Below, piece by piece: positions 7,035-9,120 of a stretch of 9,120 nt of DNA; within the stretch, counting starts at the first letter, position 1, and the number at the start of each line of letters is the position of its first letter. The notes under the pieces were generated by a model. It did no database searches. It worked only from the letters and a program-made list of their open reading frames with translations, and had not been told where the DNA came from. Both the position numbers and the translations under genes were made by a program. The DNA is from Clostridiales bacterium (GTDB lineage Bacteria > Bacillota > Clostridia > Lachnospirales > WQUN01): positions 1-9,120 of the forward strand of contig JAISZF010000111.1 of the NCBI GenBank assembly GCA_031269415.1. The letters run 5' to 3'.

Positions 7035-7068
7035 AAAAGCGGCGGGGCATTATGCCTCCGCCGCTTTT
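7035..7068 (+). terminator. GC-rich terminator of the TRAP operon, probably bidirectional
   Basis: AAAAGCGGCGG pairs with CCGCCGCTTTT, with an inner GGC/GCC stem, an ATTAT loop and one bulged T. It lies 52 bases after the last stop codon. The plus strand ends in TTTT and the minus strand in TTTTT, so it can stop transcripts from either side, including those of the minus-strand gene to the right. Confidence 0.85.
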
Positions 7069-7104
7069 CGGTCAACCTTCGGATTGCGGTAATCAATCGC
7101 CGTA

Positions 7105-7219
7105 TTATTCATTATCTAAGACCTGCTTGCCATATGCTTTCTTTTCAAGGGCGAGCAGACTCATCAGCAACACGATGATGTGGGGGCGCCTTTTTTTTAA
7201 TTATTTCCATCTCCTCCAT
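7105..7219 (-). pseudogene. Possible broken mini-ORF for a small membrane peptide
   Basis: On the minus strand an ATG at 7219, with AGGAAAG eight bases before it, opens MEEMEIIKKKAPP and stops after 24 codons at 7145. The A8 run (7198-7191) is followed in the -1 frame by RRPHIIVLLMSLLALEKK and ends at TAA 7105-7107. Joining the two frames at the A-run would give a peptide of about 37 aa with a basic patch and one hydrophobic stretch. It could be a frameshifted small gene, a slippage-dependent gene, or chance. The same bases can also be read as a plus-strand terminator. Confidence 0.2.
7147..7198 (+). terminator. Imperfect hairpin with T8, possible second terminator
   Basis: AAGGGCG (7147-7153) pairs with CGCCTTT (7187-7193), one G-T pair included, and an inner CATCA/TGATG stem (7162-7166 with 7176-7180) closes a nine-base loop. 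A T8 run covers 7191-7198. It could back up the TRAP operon terminator 80 bases upstream. The internal loop is large, so the structure is only moderately convincing. Confidence 0.35.
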
Positions 7220-7292
7220 AACAAATTCTTTCCTAGAAAATGCTATGGAAGACACGTTTTTTTGTCTTAAATTTTAGGGACATTATATTATA

Positions 7293-8939
7293 TCAGTCCG
7301 TCAGAATTATCACAGCTTCCTCCGAGGGATCCCATACAACCTCAAATCCGATAATATCTCCCAAATCACGCAATTTGAAGTAGGTGCTGCCGTTTATTAC
7401 ATAAGCGCTCGCGGAAACCTTATAGTTATTGTAGAGATCAGCCGCGTGGCTTGAGGCAAAAGCCTCCCGCGGAGCCGCGATCAGATTCGAGTTTGAGACA
7501 GTCGCGGTTTTCGTTTTCCCGTCGCCCGTCGCCAATTCACCGCCGGCGGGCTGATAGGCCGCGCCCAGGCTTATAATTATGCTGGAGGTTTCTTTCTGCC
7601 AGATAACGTCGAAGCGGCATTCCGTATCTGTCAGAGCTAACGCGATGTCCCGCAGCTTATAGTAATTGCTGCCGTCGATGTTATACGAATCAAATAAAAT
7701 TCTCTTATCCCTGACATACGTTTTCGCGTCTGATGGAGCGGCCTGAATCTCGCTGTTAACAGGCGGCGGGGTAACGGCGGCAGTCGGGGCATTATCGGAT
7801 TTTTCCTCACCTTCCGGTGCGGTCATGGCCAATCCCGTCATAACGGTTATAGGTTTGGGTATGTAGTCGCCCAGCCAGGACTCGGTTATGCCATGCGCGT
7901 TCCTCCCCCAGAATTTGACATTGCCGTCCTGATCGACCGCGGCGGCGTGCTGCTGCCCTGCGGACACATACACGATTTTATCGGCAAGCTTTTCGGGATT
8001 ATAAAAATAATCATTCGAACTGGTGAAATCAGCCCTGCCCCAAATATACAGAACGCCGTCGGCTTGCAGACCCAGCGAATACCCCATCCCAGCGTATACG
8101 GATTCGTATTGCGCCTTAATCTCCTTTGGTCTGGTAAATATCGATTCCCGCGTAACGTCGTTTGAGTCCTTGCCTAACATGCCCCACTCCCATGTACGCC
8201 CTTCGGCGTCCACGACAATCGTTTTGGATAGACTGGCTGAAACCGTTTTCACGTCAGCCATTATTAATTCGGGCTGTAAAACATCCTCATTCGTTCCGTT
8301 CCCCAGAGCGCCCGTTTGGTTATTTCCCCATCCCCACAGTTCACCGTCATTCTTCAAGGCAGCCACATGTTCGCCGCCGCACGCTATCATCTTAACGCCG
8401 TCCATAACCTTGACAGGCGTTAATATATCGGCGTCCTCGGGCGGTTCCTCGTCGGACTCAACTTCCTCGCCCGCGCCCCACAGTCCGTACGCCTGATTCA
8501 GCCCGCATGTCCAAACCTCGCCGTTTGTTTTCAGTATAACCGTGAAATTCCGTCCGGTTTCCGCGTAGGCCACATCATCCATTACTTTAACGGGAACAGG
8601 TCTGTCCGTGTTCGTGCCGTCGCCCAATTGCCCGTGCCTGTTGCTGCCATACGCCCACAGCTCGTTATCGCGTGTGATTATTACCGTATGATTATCATTA
8701 TTGGAGGCGTATTTTACATTCTCACGTATTTTTTCCGGACTGTACACAAAGTCGTATGCTCCGATAACCGATTCCCCTTTATTATCCCAGGTGAATAACT
8801 CTCCCTCCGCGCTGACCAGATAGGTTTTTGTCCGCCCGACAAATAAATACGGTTCGAACCCGCCGCTGTAGACCGTGAATGACGGCGCGACGGCAAACAG
8901 GCTGAAGAAGGCCATAATGGCCGCTGTGAATTTCCTCAT
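7293..8939 (-). CDS. Secreted RCC1-repeat beta-propeller protein with C-terminal stalk-like modules
   Basis: Exported protein of 548 aa with no assigned function. A signal peptide (MRKFTAAIMAFFSLFAVAPS) is followed by about seven RCC1-type repeats, residues about 28-370. The clearest are ELWAYGSNRHGQLGDGTN (93-110) and ELWGWGNNQTGALGNGTN (200-217); others are weaker (VWTCGLNQAYG, TWEWGMLG, LYIWGRAD, VKFWGRNAHG). Seven blades would make a closed propeller. An acidic insert (EEVESDEEPPEDAD, 158-171) interrupts the third. A Pro/Ala/Glu-rich linker (371-405) leads to two copies of the copper-amine-oxidase-N-like module: YNIDGSNYYKLRDIA (419-433) and YVINGSTYFKLRDLG (513-527), each followed by a strand with VIW or VVWDP. 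No SLH, LPXTG or TM anchor is seen. AAGGAG seven bases before the ATG fixes the start. It has its own promoter and faces the TRAP operon, so it is probably unrelated to it. Confidence 0.9.
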   Translation of the reverse strand: MRKFTAAIMAFFSLFAVAPSFTVYSGGFEPYLFVGRTKTYLVSAEGELFTWDNKGESVIGAYDFVYSPEKIRENVKYASNNDNHTVIITRDNELWAYGSNRHGQLGDGTNTDRPVPVKVMDDVAYAETGRNFTVILKTNGEVWTCGLNQAYGLWGAGEEVESDEEPPEDADILTPVKVMDGVKMIACGGEHVAALKNDGELWGWGNNQTGALGNGTNEDVLQPELIMADVKTVSASLSKTIVVDAEGRTWEWGMLGKDSNDVTRESIFTRPKEIKAQYESVYAGMGYSLGLQADGVLYIWGRADFTSSNDYFYNPEKLADKIVYVSAGQQHAAAVDQDGNVKFWGRNAHGITESWLGDYIPKPITVMTGLAMTAPEGEEKSDNAPTAAVTPPPVNSEIQAAPSDAKTYVRDKRILFDSYNIDGSNYYKLRDIALALTDTECRFDVIWQKETSSIIISLGAAYQPAGGELATGDGKTKTATVSNSNLIAAPREAFASSHAADLYNNYKVSASAYVINGSTYFKLRDLGDIIGFEVVWDPSEEAVIILTD

Positions 8940-8957
8940 CAGGTATCTCCTTTTATT

Positions 8958-8990
8958 ATCTGCACATATTATGAGCTGTTATATGCAGAT
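8958..8990. promoter_or_regulatory. Inverted repeat across the promoter of the RCC1-like gene, possible operator
   Basis: ATCTGC-AC-ATAT (8958-8969) and ATATGCAGAT (8981-8990) are inverted copies that differ only by a two-base insertion. The repeat fills the spacer and covers the -10 box of the minus-strand promoter, where a repressor would block RNA polymerase. Confidence 0.4.
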
Positions 8991-8996
8991 TGTCAA
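8968..8996 (-). promoter_or_regulatory. Sigma-A-type promoter of the RCC1-like gene
   Basis: On the minus strand a perfect TTGACA (8996-8991) is followed after exactly 17 bases by CATAAT (8973-8968), one mismatch from TATAAT. Transcription would begin near 8961, about 22 bases before the start codon, and the leader carries the AAGGAG site. Spacing and orientation make this a strong call. Confidence 0.8.
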
Positions 8997-9043
8997 GAGC
9001 GATAACAAAACATCAGAGCTGAAGCATGAACTGATTTAAGAAA

Positions 9044-9061
9044 GGTGGCGACACCGCCACC
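9044..9061. other. Short GC-rich hairpin near the right edge
   Basis: GGTGGCG (9044-9050) and CGCCACC (9055-9061) form a perfect seven-pair stem with a four-base ACAC loop. On the minus strand TTTCTT follows, so it may end a minus-strand gene lying to the right of the window. The plus strand has no T-run after it. Confidence 0.4.
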
Positions 9062-9111
9062 AGTAAAGAGTACGACCAAATAAGCAATAAAGTGTATAAA
9101 AAGGGATATTC

Positions 9112-9120
9112 ATGCTAACA
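9112..9120 (+). CDS. Possible start of a further gene, cut by the window edge
   Basis: ATG at 9112 is preceded by AAGGG (9101-9105) at six bases spacing. Only three codons are visible, so nothing can be said about the product, and the hairpin at 9044-9061 could argue instead for a minus-strand gene to the right. Confidence 0.25.

Larger units (their letters stand above)
7069..7292. other. Intergenic stretch between convergent operons
   Basis: About 220 bases without a convincing intact gene. It holds an imperfect hairpin with a T8 run (plus strand), a possible broken mini-ORF (minus strand), a small hairpin AAGACA/TGTCTT (7249-7268), and two overlapping TATAAT matches on the minus strand (7282-7292) just after the stop of the RCC1-like gene. 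A plus-strand open frame of 72 codons (7052-7270) starts inside the terminator and has no ribosome binding site. Confidence 0.5.

Noticed and set aside
6661..7050. 129-codon minus-strand open frame
   Set aside because: Lies antisense to the second dctP and runs into the terminator; no recognisable protein pattern.
7052..7270. 72-codon plus-strand open frame after the TRAP operon
   Set aside because: Its start is inside the terminator hairpin, there is no ribosome binding site, and the composition is not protein-like.
8023..8496. 157-codon plus-strand open frame opposite the RCC1-like gene
   Set aside because: Shadow of the minus-strand coding frame; Ser/Pro-rich translation typical of antisense reading.
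9012..9035. ATCAG/CTGAT stem before the right-edge hairpin
   Set aside because: Only five pairs with a 14-base loop; expected by chance.
9091..9100. TGTATAAA as a promoter for the gene at 9112
   Set aside because: Too close to the ribosome binding site, and no -35 box at a suitable distance.

Overview
The window looks like chromosomal DNA from a mid-GC anaerobic Firmicute, probably class Clostridia. The grounds are strong AAGGAGG-type ribosome binding sites, frequent TTG starts, a YesM/YesN-type two-component pair, lipobox-bearing solute receptors, and a secreted RCC1-repeat protein with C-terminal 'YxIxGSxYxKLRDL' (copper-amine-oxidase-N-like, or stalk) modules. This taxonomic placement is inference; nothing in the window names a species.

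Left part (about 1-2370): a membrane histidine kinase of the LytS/YesM type and an AraC-type response regulator of the YesN type, overlapping by 29 bases and so translationally coupled. The kinase probably starts at 117, not at the upstream TTG.

Middle (2371-7070): an intergenic region holds a terminator-like palindrome, three phased TACTA direct repeats and a clear -10 box with a poor -35 box, as expected for an activator-dependent promoter. It drives a five-gene TRAP (tripartite ATP-independent periplasmic) transporter operon: dctP1 (lipoprotein receptor), an intercistronic hairpin, dctQ (small membrane subunit), dctM (large membrane subunit), a YcxB-like two-TM protein, and a second, different dctP. 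The last four genes overlap by 11, 1 and 4 bases in turn. A strong GC-rich hairpin ends the operon. The likely logic is that the kinase senses a solute outside the cell, directly or through one of the receptors, and the AraC-type regulator then turns on uptake, probably of a carboxylate.

Right part (7071-9120): about 220 bases without a convincing gene, containing a possible broken mini-ORF and a second hairpin with a T-run. Then comes a minus-strand secreted seven-bladed RCC1-like protein with a good sigma-A-type promoter and an inverted repeat lying across its spacer. The last 180 bases carry a short hairpin and possibly the first codons of a further plus-strand gene.

Most notable points: two distinct DctP receptors serving one DctQM pair, a YcxB-like protein locked by overlaps into the TRAP operon, a kinase with a short, apparently helical sensor domain that would suit indirect sensing through a binding protein, and the phased repeats upstream of the TRAP promoter.
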